DNA from: Microtetraspora malaysiensis
GTDB taxonomy: Bacteria; Actinomycetota; Actinomycetes; Streptosporangiales; Streptosporangiaceae
NCBI RefSeq assembly: GCF_001528665.1
Contig: NZ_BBYJ01000035.1
Span: forward strand, 1-64,000
Reading direction: 5' to 3'
Length of the DNA: 64,000 nt
The notes under the pieces were generated by a model, which worked only from the letters and a program-made list of their open reading frames with translations, searched no databases and was not told the origin of the DNA. Each line of letters begins with the position of its first letter. The stretch's first letter is position 1. This document shows positions 25,426 to 38,990 of this stretch, in pieces. The translations under genes and the position numbers were made by a program.

Positions 25426-26103
25426 TCAGAGGCCGCGGCGGTAGCGGGCGGCGACCCAGGAGACCCAGAGCATCGCGGTGATGGCGCCGACGGCCAGGGT
25501 GAGGGAGCCGGCCGCGCCGCCGGTCATCGACCAGCCGTCGCCGACCAGCAGTGCGGTGCCGGCGACGCGGGAGGCGACGGCGAGGCCCCGGTTCCCGGAG
25601 CGGCTGAAGTGCCGGCCCAGGACGTAGCAGGCGGCGATCAGCGCGATGAAGGCGACCGATCCGGCGGCCATGTGGCCGTAGCTGTGCCAGGTGAGCGCCT
25701 CGGGCATCCCGTCCGGGGTGCCGACGGGGAAGCCGTCGGACGCGTCCATGACGAAGACTCCCGCGGCCATCATCCCGATGCCGTTGACCAAGACCAGCCG
25801 TGGCGTCCAGGTGCCTCCGGGAGTGCCGCGCATGGCGCGGCGCAGGCCGGTCGCCCCGGCGACGGTCAGGAGACCGGCGACCAGGAAGTTGGTTATCTGC
25901 AGCCAGCCGAGGGAGCCGTTGCTCAGCGCGCTCAGCGGGTGGCGGATCAGGTCGAAGCCCTCCCGGGTGGCGGCCTGAGCCAGGGAGACGGTCGCCCACA
26001 GGGGCGCCGCGACCGCCGCGCAGGTGAGCAGGGCGCGGGTGGTCGCCGAGGTCGCGGGAGTCGCGGGAGTGGTGGTGGCGGCGGGGATCTGGATGGCGGT
26101 CAT
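25426..26103 (-). CDS. DUF998 membrane protein
   Basis: A 225-aa integral membrane protein of the DUF998 family with about six hydrophobic segments. The motif REGFDLIRHPLSALSNG after the first segment and the HSYGHMAAG segment are typical. The ATG at 26103 has AAAGG eight bases upstream; the open frame to 26187 lies across the inverted repeat and is discarded. It probably forms a unit with the DUF1801 gene and is divergent from the YCII gene. Function unknown. Confidence 0.85.
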   Translation of the reverse strand: MTAIQIPAATTTPATPATSATTRALLTCAAVAAPLWATVSLAQAATREGFDLIRHPLSALSNGSLGWLQITNFLVAGLLTVAGATGLRRAMRGTPGGTWTPRLVLVNGIGMMAAGVFVMDASDGFPVGTPDGMPEALTWHSYGHMAAGSVAFIALIAACYVLGRHFSRSGNRGLAVASRVAGTALLVGDGWSMTGGAAGSLTLAVGAITAMLWVSWVAARYRRGL

Positions 26104-26155
26104 GGCCGATGCCTTTCTGGTGTTCGTCGGTTCTCGCTGACACGTCGATCCGGTG

Positions 26156-26189
26156 ATGTGACAGGGAATGCCGCCGTTCCCTGTCACAT
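26156..26189. promoter_or_regulatory. 13-bp perfect inverted repeat between divergent genes
   Basis: ATGTGACAGGGAA (26156-26168) and its exact complement (26177-26189) flank an 8-bp spacer, midway between the DUF998 and YCII starts. The position suits an operator for a dimeric regulator of both units. No regulator gene other than the ECF sigma factor is close by. Confidence 0.6.
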
Positions 26190-26246
26190 AAGGTGTTCGA
26201 CGCTTGGGTGAAACACCGAAGCGACTAACGAATACGGAGCAACCTC

Positions 26247-26573
26247 ATGCGCTACCTGATGACGACCAAGGCCACCGACACCGACGCCCCCGACGAGACG
26301 CTGTACGCCGAGATGGCCAAGTTCGTCGAGGAGCTGACCGCGGCCGGGGTCCTGCTGGCCACCGGCGGCCTGGAGGCCGGCGGTGTCCGCGTCGCGTCCT
26401 CGGGCGACACGATCACGGTGACCGACGGGCCGTTCACCGAGGCCAAGGAGGCGGTGGCCGGTTTCGCGCTCGTCGAGGTCCGCAGCAAGGAGGAGGCGAT
26501 CGAGGTGACTCGGCGCTTCCGCAAGATCGTCGGGGACGGCGAGAGCGTGATCCAGCAGGTCTTCGGCCCCTGA
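26247..26573 (+). CDS. YCII/DGPF-domain protein
   Basis: A 108-aa YCII-related protein with the DGPF signature (VTDGPFTEAKEAVAGFALVE) at residues 56-75. The ATG at 26247 follows a GGAG site. DGPF proteins are the standard genomic partners of group ECF42 sigma factors, and the gene for one lies 173 bp downstream on the same strand. They are thought to be controlled by that sigma factor; their enzymatic role is unknown. Confidence 0.9.
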   Translation: MRYLMTTKATDTDAPDETLYAEMAKFVEELTAAGVLLATGGLEAGGVRVASSGDTITVTDGPFTEAKEAVAGFALVEVRSKEEAIEVTRRFRKIVGDGESVIQQVFGP

Positions 26574-26746
26574 CACCTGCGCGGCCGGGCTTCGTCAGCG
26601 CGCTCCCGGCCGCCGAACCGCGACGGCTCCGGCCCCGCCCGGCGCCCCTCTCCTGACCAGGGGCGCCGGGCGGGGCCTCTCCCGTGAGTAGGCACGGGCC
26701 GGAGACCGGACCACCACACCGAACCGGCGAAAGGCATCGGCAGACC

Positions 26747-28723
26747 ATGATCGACGCTTCCCTCCCTCCGGAAGGCGTCCGGCGGACGATCGACGCGGTC
26801 TGGAAGATGGAGTCGGCCAAGATCGTCGCCGGACTCACCCGCATGGTCCGCGACGTCGGCCTCGCCGAAGAACTGGCCCAGGACGCGCTGGTCTCCGCGC
26901 TCGAACAGTGGCCCGAGTCCGGCGTCCCGGACAACCCGGGAGCCTGGCTCATGGCGATCGCCAAGCGGCGGGCCGTCGACCACATCCGCCGGTCCGCCCG
27001 CCTGGAGCGCAAGCACGAGCAGATCGCGTACGAGCTGGAACAGCGGCCGCCGGACGGCGAGCCGGACGACGTACTGCGGCTGATGTTCCTGTCCTGCCAC
27101 CCCGTGCTGCCCACGGAGGAGCGGGTCGCGCTGACGCTCCGGCTGCTCGGCGGTCTGACGGCCGCCGAGATCGCGCGGGCGTTCCTGGCCGTCGAGCCGG
27201 TGATCGTCCAGCGGATCGCCTCCGCCAAGCGGACGCTGGCCGAGGCGGAGGTGCCGTTCGAGCTGCCGGACGGCGCCGAGTTGACCGAGCGCCTGTCGTC
27301 CGTGCTCGACGTCATCTATCTGATCTTCAACGAGGGATACTCGGCGACCTCCGGCGACGACCTGATGCGGCCGGAGCTCTGCCTGGAGGCGCTGCGGCTC
27401 GGCCGCCTGCTGGCCGAGCTGGCGCCGCACGAGGCCGAGGTCCACGGCCTGGTCGCGCTCATGGAGCTCCAGGAGTCGCGCTCCGCCGCCCGCACCGGCC
27501 CCTCAGGGGAGCCGGTCCAGCTTCACGAGCAGAACCGGGGCCGCTGGGACCGGCTGCTCATCCGCCGCGGTTTCACCGCCATGCTGCGCGCGCGGGAGGC
27601 GGGCGGCCCGCCGGGGCCGTACATGCTGCAGGCGGCGATCGCCGTCTGCCACGCCCAGGCGGCGACGGCGGCCGACACCGACTGGCCCCGGATCGCGAGC
27701 CTGTACGAGACGCTGTCCCGGCTGCTCCCGACACCGGTCGTGCGGCTCAACCACGCGGTCGCGCTCGGCATGGCGTACGGGCCGGTGGCGGGGCTGGCCG
27801 TGGCGGACTCGCTGACCGGCGACCCCGCGCTGCGCGACTACCACCTGCTCCCGAGCGTCCGGGGCGATCTCCTGCTCCGGCTCGGACGGCGTGAGGAGGC
27901 GCGGCGGGAGTTCCTGCGGGCCGCGTCCCTCACCGGGAACGACGCCGAACGCGCCTTCCTGCGCCGCCGTGCGGACGGGATCCCCGCTCCCAAGGCGCCA
28001 ACGTTCACTCTCTGGCAGGCCGCCCGCGACTTCCTGGCCCGCGACGACCTCGATGGCGGAACCGCCCGCTCGTACGGGCAGACGCTGCGGCGGCTACGCC
28101 TCTCCCTGGGCGACGAACTGCCGCTGGACTCGCTGACCGCCGACCAGGTGGCGCACGTCTTCCGTACGGCCTGGGGCGAGGCGGCGGCCGCGACCTGGAA
28201 CCGGCACCGGTCCGCGGTGCGGTCGTTCTGCACGTGGGCGTCCCTGGACGACCTCGCGGCGGGCCTCGACCGCCGGACCGTGACCCCGGCCCGTACGGAG
28301 ACGATCGACGCGGCCCGGCTCGACGCGCTGTGGAACCTCCCCGATGTGCCCCTGCGGGAGCTGACCCTGTGGCGGCTCCTGCACGAGTCGGCGGCCGGGG
28401 TGACGACCGTGCTGTCCCTGAACGTCGAGGATCTGGACCTGGACGACCGCCGGGCCCGGGCGGGAGGCGGCTGGGTGAGCTGGCGTTCCGGGACCGCCCG
28501 CCTGCTCCCCCGCTTGCTGGCCGGGCGCGCCCGCGGGCCCCTCTTCCTCGCCGACCGGCGCCCCGGCCCCGCCCGCACACCGGCGCCGGCGGACCTGTGC
28601 CCGGAGACCGGCCGCGGACGCCTGTCGTACGAGCGGGCCGAGTACCTCTTCAAGCGGGCCACCATCCTCCTGGACCCGGCCGGCCACGGCTACACCCTCC
28701 GCCAGCTCAAGCCCCGGGGCTGA
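26747..28723 (+). CDS. ECF42-type sigma factor fused to a degenerate tyrosine-recombinase domain
   Basis: A 658-aa fusion. Residues 1-415 form a complete ECF42 sigma factor: region 2 (about 15-85), region 4 (about 105-165), then the DUF6596/TPR-like C-terminal domain (starts near LDVIYLIFNEGYSAT), ending AERAFLRRRADG. From residue 418 the frame continues into the core-binding and catalytic domains of a small phage-integrase-like tyrosine recombinase (VEDLDLDDRRARAGGGW, LLPRLLAGRARGPLFLADRRPGP). The catalytic residues are lost: the first Arg is Gly551, the HxLR box has become RQLK (652-655), and the protein stops there, before the Tyr. The ATG at 26747 has only a distant AAAGG. Confidence 0.8.
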   Translation: MIDASLPPEGVRRTIDAVWKMESAKIVAGLTRMVRDVGLAEELAQDALVSALEQWPESGVPDNPGAWLMAIAKRRAVDHIRRSARLERKHEQIAYELEQRPPDGEPDDVLRLMFLSCHPVLPTEERVALTLRLLGGLTAAEIARAFLAVEPVIVQRIASAKRTLAEAEVPFELPDGAELTERLSSVLDVIYLIFNEGYSATSGDDLMRPELCLEALRLGRLLAELAPHEAEVHGLVALMELQESRSAARTGPSGEPVQLHEQNRGRWDRLLIRRGFTAMLRAREAGGPPGPYMLQAAIAVCHAQAATAADTDWPRIASLYETLSRLLPTPVVRLNHAVALGMAYGPVAGLAVADSLTGDPALRDYHLLPSVRGDLLLRLGRREEARREFLRAASLTGNDAERAFLRRRADGIPAPKAPTFTLWQAARDFLARDDLDGGTARSYGQTLRRLRLSLGDELPLDSLTADQVAHVFRTAWGEAAAATWNRHRSAVRSFCTWASLDDLAAGLDRRTVTPARTETIDAARLDALWNLPDVPLRELTLWRLLHESAAGVTTVLSLNVEDLDLDDRRARAGGGWVSWRSGTARLLPRLLAGRARGPLFLADRRPGPARTPAPADLCPETGRGRLSYERAEYLFKRATILLDPAGHGYTLRQLKPRG

Positions 28724-28886
28724 TCCACCCCCATCCCGAGGGGCATCTCTCGCCCCGAGGTGGAGAGGCTTCTCCCGCACCTCTCCGGGCCGTCACCGCG
28801 CCCCCATCCCGCTGTTACGTTCCGTCGCGAAGTAGCAACTCCACGTACCATGAGACAGCGCAAGGAGCCGAAAGGATGGGACCCAC

Positions 28887-29537
28887 ATGCCTCTCGTCGA
28901 GCACCGACGACGCGTCACGCATCCCGCCCCCTCCCCCGTACCACTGCCGCCTCCAGAGGAGCCGTTGGACGCCGAGGCCGAGATCCAGCAGCTCTGCCGG
29001 GAACTCAATGACGCCGGCTACACCGCCGAGATCTCTTGGGGGCACGTCATCGTGAGCCCCTGGATAAACCGGCGAAGCTCCTACATAGTCGACAAGATCG
29101 CCAATCAACTCATTCCCCTCAAGCTCGCCAACGACTGGCTGTTCCACCACAACTGGGCCGTCCATATTCCGCCCCTCCTCGACCACCGGCTTCCAGATCT
29201 GATGATCGCTCCAGACAACGCCGAACAGTTCGATGAGATGCGCGTTCATGGGCACAGCACCCTGCTGGTCGTGGAGGTGTGCTCTCCCGGTACCCGCATG
29301 GTGGACTGGCGCGAGAAGCCGCTGGACTACGCGCGGGCCGGCGTACCGCTCTATCTCATCGTCGATCCGGTGACCGATCCGCCGACGATGACACTGATGA
29401 GCGGCCCGGTCGCCGATCTCGCCGTGGACGACGAGCGGCAGCCGTACCGGGAGGTCGTGATGGTGGAGGCGGGTCAGCCGCTTGAGCTGCCCGAGCCGTT
29501 CGGCGTCAAGCTGGACACCTCAGCGGTCTTCGGCTGA
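28887..29537 (+). CDS. Uma2/DUF820 family putative nuclease
   Basis: A 216-aa protein of the Uma2 (DUF820) PD-(D/E)XK-like family. The nuclease-type core is LPDLMIAPDN...LLVVEVCSPGTRMVDWREKPLDYARAGVPLYLIVDP, with Asp and Glu in the expected spots and Lys in REK. The first 25 residues are Pro-rich. These genes are abundant in actinobacteria and their role is unsettled. Its stop is directly followed by the stop of adnB on the other strand, with no gap. The ATG at 28887 follows AAAGGA at a spacing of ten. Confidence 0.88.
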   Translation: MPLVEHRRRVTHPAPSPVPLPPPEEPLDAEAEIQQLCRELNDAGYTAEISWGHVIVSPWINRRSSYIVDKIANQLIPLKLANDWLFHHNWAVHIPPLLDHRLPDLMIAPDNAEQFDEMRVHGHSTLLVVEVCSPGTRMVDWREKPLDYARAGVPLYLIVDPVTDPPTMTLMSGPVADLAVDDERQPYREVVMVEAGQPLELPEPFGVKLDTSAVFG

Positions 29538-32500
29538 TCACCGCGGCCCCACTTCGGGAACGCGGCGGATGAGATCGGCCAGGCCTTCCGCGTCGAGCAG
29601 GTCCACCGGGCGCACCGTCTCGTTCGACCGCACGTAGTGGAAGGCCGCGCCGACCTTCTCCAGCGGCACCCCGGCCAGCGACGCCCAGGCGATACGGTAG
29701 GCCGCGAGCTGGACGGCCGAGGTGCGGGCGGCCTTGCCGCGCGGGCGCTCGCCGGTCTTCCAGTCCACCACGAGGTAGCCGTCGCCGTCGGTGAACACCG
29801 CGTCCATCCGGCCGCGGACCAGCCGGTCGGCGATCATCGTCTCGAACGGCACTTCCAGGTCGAGCGGCTCCCGCGCCGCCCACACGCTCTCCTCGAAGCG
29901 TTGCTGCAGCTCGGTGAGCTGGACGTCGGCGTCGGACATGTCGTCGGAGGCGCCCGGCAGCTCGAAGTCGTCGATCAGCCGCTGCTGGCCCCAGCGCGAC
30001 TCCAGCCAGGCGTGGAACGCGGTGCCCCGCCGGGCCAACGGTGCGGGCTTCCTCGGCAGCGGGCGGCGCACCTGCCGGGCCAGCGCGGACGGGTCGCCGG
30101 CCAGAGTGACGAGCGACGACACGGACAGCCGCGCGGGCAGGTCCACGACCGCCGCCTCGCCGCGCCGTTCGCGCTCCGCGAGGAGCAGTTCGGTGTCCCG
30201 GGCCCAGGCGCGCATCCGCTCCCCTCGGGCGGGGACGGGGTCCTCCTGGCCGTCGAGCGCGCGTTCCATGGCCTCCTCGACCAGGCGAGCGCCCTCCAGT
30301 ACCGCGTCGCGTACGGACACGGACGGCCAGACCGCCTCGGAGGGCTCGGCGAGCAGCGGGTTCTCCGCCGCCTCGCTCTCGTCCCAGCACGCCACGGTCG
30401 CGCCCGCGTCGCGGACCTCCGTGAGGAAGTCGGACGGGTCGAGCGGCTTGGACGAGCCGCCCCAGCGATATCCCGACGCGATCAGCAGGTAGTGCGCCCG
30501 GGTCACCGCGACGTACGCGAGGCGCCGCTCCTCCAGCAGGTCCCGGTCGCGGCAGCGCTCGTCGAAGTCGGCGAGCGCCTCCTTGTCGAGACCGGTCAGC
30601 GCCGGCAGGTCCGACGCGTCGCCCCGCAGCGGGTACGGCAGCTTGCGGAAGTTCTCGGTCCAACGCGAATTGGTGACCGGCGTGGCGGGGAAGACGCTGC
30701 CCCGGCCGAGCCCGCCCTTCTGGGTGGTGAGCTGGGACAGGCCGGGGACGACGACCACCGGCCACTCCAGCCCCTTGGACGCGTGGACGGTCATGAGCTT
30801 GACGCTGTCGGTCTCGCCGACCCGCCCGGCCTCCAGGCCGAACTCCTCGCTCTCCGCGGCCTTGAGGTAGGCGAGGAACGCGCCCAGCGTGGGGTCCTCG
30901 GCGTCGCCGGCGAACCTGGCCGCCGCGTCGAGGAACGCGTCGAGGTCGGCCCGCGCCGCCAGCGCGCTCCCGCCGCGCGCGGCCACCTCGATGTCGAGGC
31001 CGAGCCGCCGCTCGATCTCGGTGATCAGGTCGGGCAGCGGCTGGCCCGCGCGGGCGCGCAGCGACCTGAGCTCGCCCGCCAGCGCGGGCAGGCGGACCCG
31101 GGCCAGCGGCGAGAACGGCTCCAGCCACTCGGGCCGGTCGGGCAGCTCGTCGAGCGCGTCGATCAGGCTGCCGCGCTCGTTCTCCAGGTCGGCCATCACC
31201 TGTTCCAGCGGGTCCTCGGTCCGCCGGCCCTCCTGGCTCAGCGCGCGGGCGAGGTCGCCGAGGACCTTCAGGTCGGCCGGGCCGATCCGCCAGCGCGGCC
31301 CGGCCAGCAGCCGTACGAGCGCGTCTCCGGCGGTCGGGTCGTAGAGGACGCGCAGCGTGGCCACGATGTCGGCCACCTCGGGGACGGTCAGCAGGCCGCC
31401 CAGTCCGACCACCTCGACCGGGATGCCGCGGTCCTCGAGCGCGCGGCGCAGGGTGGGGAACTGCGACCGCTTGCGGGCGAGGACGGCGACGTCCCTGGCC
31501 TGCAGGGGACGGGCCTGCTCGCCCTCGCCCCAGGGCAGGCCGTCGGGCGCGGTCTCGGAGCCGAGCGTCCTGGCGATGCCGTCCGCGATCCAGGCGGCCT
31601 CGTCCTCGGCGGTGGCGTGGAAGGCGCACACGACCCGGCCGCGGTCCACCCGGTTGGCCCCGGGCACGAGCACCGGCACGCTGCCGCGCCGCCCGTCCCG
31701 AAGCGGGATCTGGATCTTCGCCGCCACGTCGAGCACCCGCTCGCCGTTGCGGAAGCTGACGGAGAGCTGCCGCACCGGCGCGGGGTCGCCCGACGCCGTC
31801 GGGAAGTCCTCCGGGAAGCGGGACAGGTTGCCGGCCGACGCGCCGCGCCAGCCGTAGATCGACTGGCAGGGGTCGCCCACCGCGGTGACCGGGTGGCCTC
31901 CGCCGTACAGGGCGCGGAGCAGCACGAGCTGGGCGTGGCTGGTGTCCTGGTACTCGTCGAGCAGGACGACGGAGAACCGCGACCGCTCGGTCGCGCCCAC
32001 CTCGGGGTGTCTCGCCGCGATGCGCGCCGCCAGCGCCATCTGGTCGCCGTAGTCGATGACCTCCCTGGCGCGCTTCACCCGCGTGTACGCCTCGGCCAGG
32101 GGCAGGAGCTGCTCGCGGATCGCCTGGCTGCGCACCGGCCGCTGCTGGGCCACCGTGGCCTTGCCCGGCAGCTCGGCGAGGCGTTCCCGGAGCCACGCGC
32201 CGACCTCGCGCACGTCGTCGGCGCCGCGCAGATGCTCGGCCATGTCGCCCGCGAGTTCGAGGACGGCGGCGGTGACGCTCGGCGGGCCGAGGTCGACCAG
32301 GTCCATCGGGCCGTCGTACTGTCCGACGATCCGGGCGGCCATCTGCCAGGCCACCGCCGGGCTCATCAGCCGCATCGTCGGCTCCAGACCCTCACGCAGC
32401 GCGTGGTCGGTCACCAGCCGGGCGGCGTACGCATGGTAGGTCGAGACGGTGGGCTCGGCGTCGAGCAGCTCGGCCGGGACCAGGCCGGCCGAGGCGAGCC

Positions 32501-32818
32501 CGGCGAGCCGCCTGCGTACCCGTTCGGCCAGCTCGGCGGCGGCCTTGCGGGTGAAGGTGAGCCCGAGGATCTGCTCCGGGCGGACCAGGCCCGACGCGAC
32601 CAGCCAGACGACGCGGCCGGCCATGGTCTCGCTCTTGCCCGACCCGGCGCCGGCCACGACGACCATCGGATCCAGGCTCGACTCGATGACGACCGCCTGC
32701 TCCGGGGTCGGGGGGAGGATGCCGAGCTTCTCGGCGAGCTCGGCCGGGCTCAGCGTGGCCGGCCGCCACTCGGGTTCGGCGCGGCCGCCGTCCGGCTCTT
32801 CGGATCCGTCGGCCTCGC

Positions 32819-32825
<7 letters not shown>
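29538..32825 (-). CDS. adnB: AdnB subunit of the AdnAB helicase-nuclease
   Basis: A 1095-aa protein (Rv3201c-like; about 1100 aa there). An N-terminal UvrD-like motor has Walker A AGAGSGKS (Lys64), VLLDEYQDTSHAQ, and TVHASKGLEWPVVVV. A RecB-family nuclease domain at the C-terminus shows VRGRMDAVFTDGDGYLVVDWKTGERP, with the metal-binding Asp and the DWK motif. AdnAB resects double-strand breaks to give 3' tails, replacing RecBCD in end processing. The GTG at 32825 overlaps the adnA stop by seven bases and has GGAGG six bases upstream, so subunit synthesis is coupled. Confidence 0.94.
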
Positions 32826-35992
<3,167 letters not shown>

Positions 35993-36046
35993 AACACGCC
36001 ATTCCACCAGACCACGGGAGCTGATCGTGCCCGCTTGGGCCCACGG

Positions 36047-38941
36047 TCAGGATGAGAACACGTGATCGACCAGGCGAGCGGCGGCCTTGCCGTTCTCATT
36101 CGGCGCGTACGTCCGGACGAACGAGGCATACCGGTCGGCGAGCTTGGCGTGCACCGAGTCGATCGAGCTCAGGACCTCGACGACCTCGGGCGAGGTGGCC
36201 AGGCGCGGCCCGGGACGCTGGGACTCCAGGTCGAGGTAGATCTCGCGGGCCCCGCGGTAGCGGTCCAGGTCCGGAGTGAACAGCACGACCGGCCGGCCGC
36301 TCGCGACGAAGTCGAACATCGACGAGGAGTAGTCGGTGACCAGCACGTCCGCGATCAGCAGCAGGTCCGCCATGTCGGGATAAGTGGTGACATCGATGGC
36401 GAACCCGTCCAGGGACGGCACGTGCGGGAACGCCTGCATCGCATGGCCGCGCACGAGCACGACATGGTCCGTGCCGAGGGCCCGCCGGGCGTCCACGAGG
36501 TCGAGCTTCACCGAGGCGTTCCTGCGGTCGTAGTCGCGGAACGTCGGCGCGTAAAGGATCACCCGCTTGCCCTCGGGGACGCCGACGCGCCGCCTGATCG
36601 CGCTCGCGGCGGGCTCGCGGTCCCCGACGAGGACGTCGTTGCGCGGATATCCGCACTCAAGGATCTCGCCCTCGTAGCCGAACGCCTTGCGCAGCACCGA
36701 GGACGCCCACGGGCTCTGCGAGACCAGCACGTCCCAGCCGCGGACCTCGACCGCCTGCCGGTGCCAGACCGGCGGCCTCGGCTCACGCCGCATGTGCGGC
36801 AGGTCGCGGCCGATGTGCTTGACCGGCGTGCCGTGCCAGGTCTGGACGCAGATCTGGTCGTCGCGGGTGCGGAACCACGGCGGCAGGAAGCCGTTGGAGA
36901 CGATGTAGCGGGAGCGGGCCAGCGCCTCGTAGTGCTCCCGGCTGCCCTCCCTGACCACCTTGGGGACGATGTCGCCGGGAAGACCCAGCTCGGCCGAGCC
37001 CGGCGGGATGAACGCGCCGTCCCTGACCACCCAGATGTGCTCACTGTCGTCGCCCCGGCGGACCCGCTCCTCGTAGATCGCCCGGGGGCTGTCGGAGTAG
37101 GACCTGCCGTCGGAGGAGACGTAGACCGCGGCCTCGCGCAGCGGCTGGGACCGCTCCGAGGGGTAGAAGTTGCGGCTCAGCGCCCAGACTCCGGCGGCGC
37201 TGCGCTCGTCGCCCGGCCGGTCCTCCGCCGTCACGAGCACGGGGACGTCGTACCGCGTCGCGACGAAGCGGTAGACGCGGCCGTCGATGGTGCGCCGCTC
37301 CTCGTCGAGGGCGTCGAGCCCGGCATGGTCGAAGCGGGCCGGGGCGACGGCGGGGCCGTGCTTGCCGGGCGGCGCGACCGAGATGCTCCAGATGCCCTCG
37401 GCGAGCGGGACGGTCCCCCCGAACCGCGGCATCGCGCCGGGCGCGAGCCGCACCGAGAACTCCTCGCCGTCCCGCTGGAGCGGAACGCGGATGATCAGGC
37501 CGCCGCGGTGGCGCAGCAGCATGTCGCGCGGCCCGGGGTCGGGGTCGGGGTACCGGCCGGTGAGCGTGAGCGTGTCGTCCCGCCAGTCGGCGGAGGTGAT
37601 CACCGGAAGGATCTTGTGCCCGGAGACGATCACCCGGTCGCGCCGGTCACCCTGCACGGTGATCTCGCGGTCGCCGACGATGATCCGGGTCTCCTCGCCG
37701 CCCTCCAGCATCACTGCCGCCGCGGGCTCGCCCTTGGGCTCGACCCAGAGCCGGCGCGCGTCCCGGTCCTTGAGCAGCGTCGGGACGCCCAGCACCAGCG
37801 AGAACTCGCTGCCGCCCTCGACCGGGGCGAACTCCGCCGCCATCCGGTGGCCGCCGACCCTGGCCTTGCCGCGGGTGACGGGGTGGCCGGGGACGAAGCC
37901 GGTGAGCACGACGTTGTCGCCCTCACGCCGGACGCCGGTCAGCTCGGCCCGCGTCGGCTGCAGCACGACCTGGAGCGCCTTGTCGGAGGTCCACACGGGA
38001 CGCACCCACCAGCGCGGCTTGACCCGGAGCCCGGCCGGGCGCTCGGTGCGGCCGATCGCGGGGCCGCGCAGCGGGCCGGCCGCCCGCGCCATGCGGCTCC
38101 AGATCGCGATCTCGGCGCGCCAGGTGGTGGTGTCCTGCACGGTGCGGCGACGCTTGAGCAGCCGCTTGCCGCCGCGAACCACGGCGCGCAGTCCCGCGCG
38201 CCAGCGGAGCGAGAACGGGTGCAGCTCGGCGGTGAACCCCGCCCAGTCGTAGTTGCAGCCCGGCTCCTTGGCCGCGTGGGTGGCCTCGGGATGGTAGATC
38301 CGCCGGGTCTTGAGCCGCACCCGCGGCAGCCAGCGCGGCCCCTTCAGCACGACGGTGGCGCGGTTGAACCGGCGGCTGCGCACGGACAGCCCGGCGAGGT
38401 AGGCGTGGCCGGTGATCCGCAGCCGCCCGCCCACCCAGGAGATGTCGTCGATCTGCGTCACCGGCACGAGGTCGGCCTTGCGCAGCCGCAGCAGTTTGTC
38501 GTCCACCTCGACCGGAAGGTCGGCGTACCACCGGAGGCCCTTGCGCACCCGCCGGGACGGCTCGGCCGCGGCGGCGGCCAGCTTGGCCAGCGCGTCGCTT
38601 TCGGCCAGCTCCCCGGGGTCGCGGGTCTCGATCAGGTGGTAAACGGCGCGGCGGCCGACCGGGAGGTCCCTCTTGACGCGGGGGTCCACCTCGGCGAGGT
38701 AGGGTCGCAGGGCCGTGATCGCCTCGCGGCGGCGGGTGGCGCCCCGCTTGGCGGCCGCGTCCAGCCGCAGCCCGAGCGGCCCGGCCAGCGCCTCGCGGTC
38801 GACCTCGCGCCGCTCGGCCGGCCCGAGGCCCGGCTCACGGGCCAGCGCGACCAGCGACGATATGGACTCACCCCGGTCGTAAAGCTCCTGAACAGCCCGC
38901 AGACGGTCGGCGACGGTGTCGCTCGTGGGCGCGGGTGTCAT
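36047..38941 (-). CDS. CDP-glycerol glycerophosphotransferase family protein (TagF-like)
   Basis: A 964-aa enzyme. The C-terminal 380 residues are a TagF-type domain with TWHGTPVKHIG, YAPTFRD, VLVRGHAMQ and the late TDYSSSMFDF block, which transfers glycerol-phosphate (or a related polyol phosphate) in teichoic-acid-like polymer synthesis. The first 580 residues are unusual: a helical Arg/Glu-rich start, then several beta-rich segments that look like repeated immunoglobulin-like or carbohydrate-binding modules. The ATG at 38941 is chosen by composition; the open frame runs to 39187. No signal peptide is seen. No other teichoic acid gene is in the window. Confidence 0.85.
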   Translation of the reverse strand: MTPAPTSDTVADRLRAVQELYDRGESISSLVALAREPGLGPAERREVDREALAGPLGLRLDAAAKRGATRRREAITALRPYLAEVDPRVKRDLPVGRRAVYHLIETRDPGELAESDALAKLAAAAAEPSRRVRKGLRWYADLPVEVDDKLLRLRKADLVPVTQIDDISWVGGRLRITGHAYLAGLSVRSRRFNRATVVLKGPRWLPRVRLKTRRIYHPEATHAAKEPGCNYDWAGFTAELHPFSLRWRAGLRAVVRGGKRLLKRRRTVQDTTTWRAEIAIWSRMARAAGPLRGPAIGRTERPAGLRVKPRWWVRPVWTSDKALQVVLQPTRAELTGVRREGDNVVLTGFVPGHPVTRGKARVGGHRMAAEFAPVEGGSEFSLVLGVPTLLKDRDARRLWVEPKGEPAAAVMLEGGEETRIIVGDREITVQGDRRDRVIVSGHKILPVITSADWRDDTLTLTGRYPDPDPGPRDMLLRHRGGLIIRVPLQRDGEEFSVRLAPGAMPRFGGTVPLAEGIWSISVAPPGKHGPAVAPARFDHAGLDALDEERRTIDGRVYRFVATRYDVPVLVTAEDRPGDERSAAGVWALSRNFYPSERSQPLREAAVYVSSDGRSYSDSPRAIYEERVRRGDDSEHIWVVRDGAFIPPGSAELGLPGDIVPKVVREGSREHYEALARSRYIVSNGFLPPWFRTRDDQICVQTWHGTPVKHIGRDLPHMRREPRPPVWHRQAVEVRGWDVLVSQSPWASSVLRKAFGYEGEILECGYPRNDVLVGDREPAASAIRRRVGVPEGKRVILYAPTFRDYDRRNASVKLDLVDARRALGTDHVVLVRGHAMQAFPHVPSLDGFAIDVTTYPDMADLLLIADVLVTDYSSSMFDFVASGRPVVLFTPDLDRYRGAREIYLDLESQRPGPRLATSPEVVEVLSSIDSVHAKLADRYASFVRTYAPNENGKAAARLVDHVFSS

Positions 38942-38990
38942 AGGGGAGGCACCACCCTTCGGAGACCGGTGTTCTAGAAATGGTAAGCGG

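Noticed and set aside
26156-26189. Terminal inverted repeat of an insertion sequence or MITE
   Set aside because: The two arms are only 8 bp apart, with no target duplication or transposase; an operator fits better.
36062-38977. A 971-codon open frame antisense to the TagF-like gene
   Set aside because: Same GC effect; the composition is Val/Arg/His/Asp-rich with no recognisable motif.
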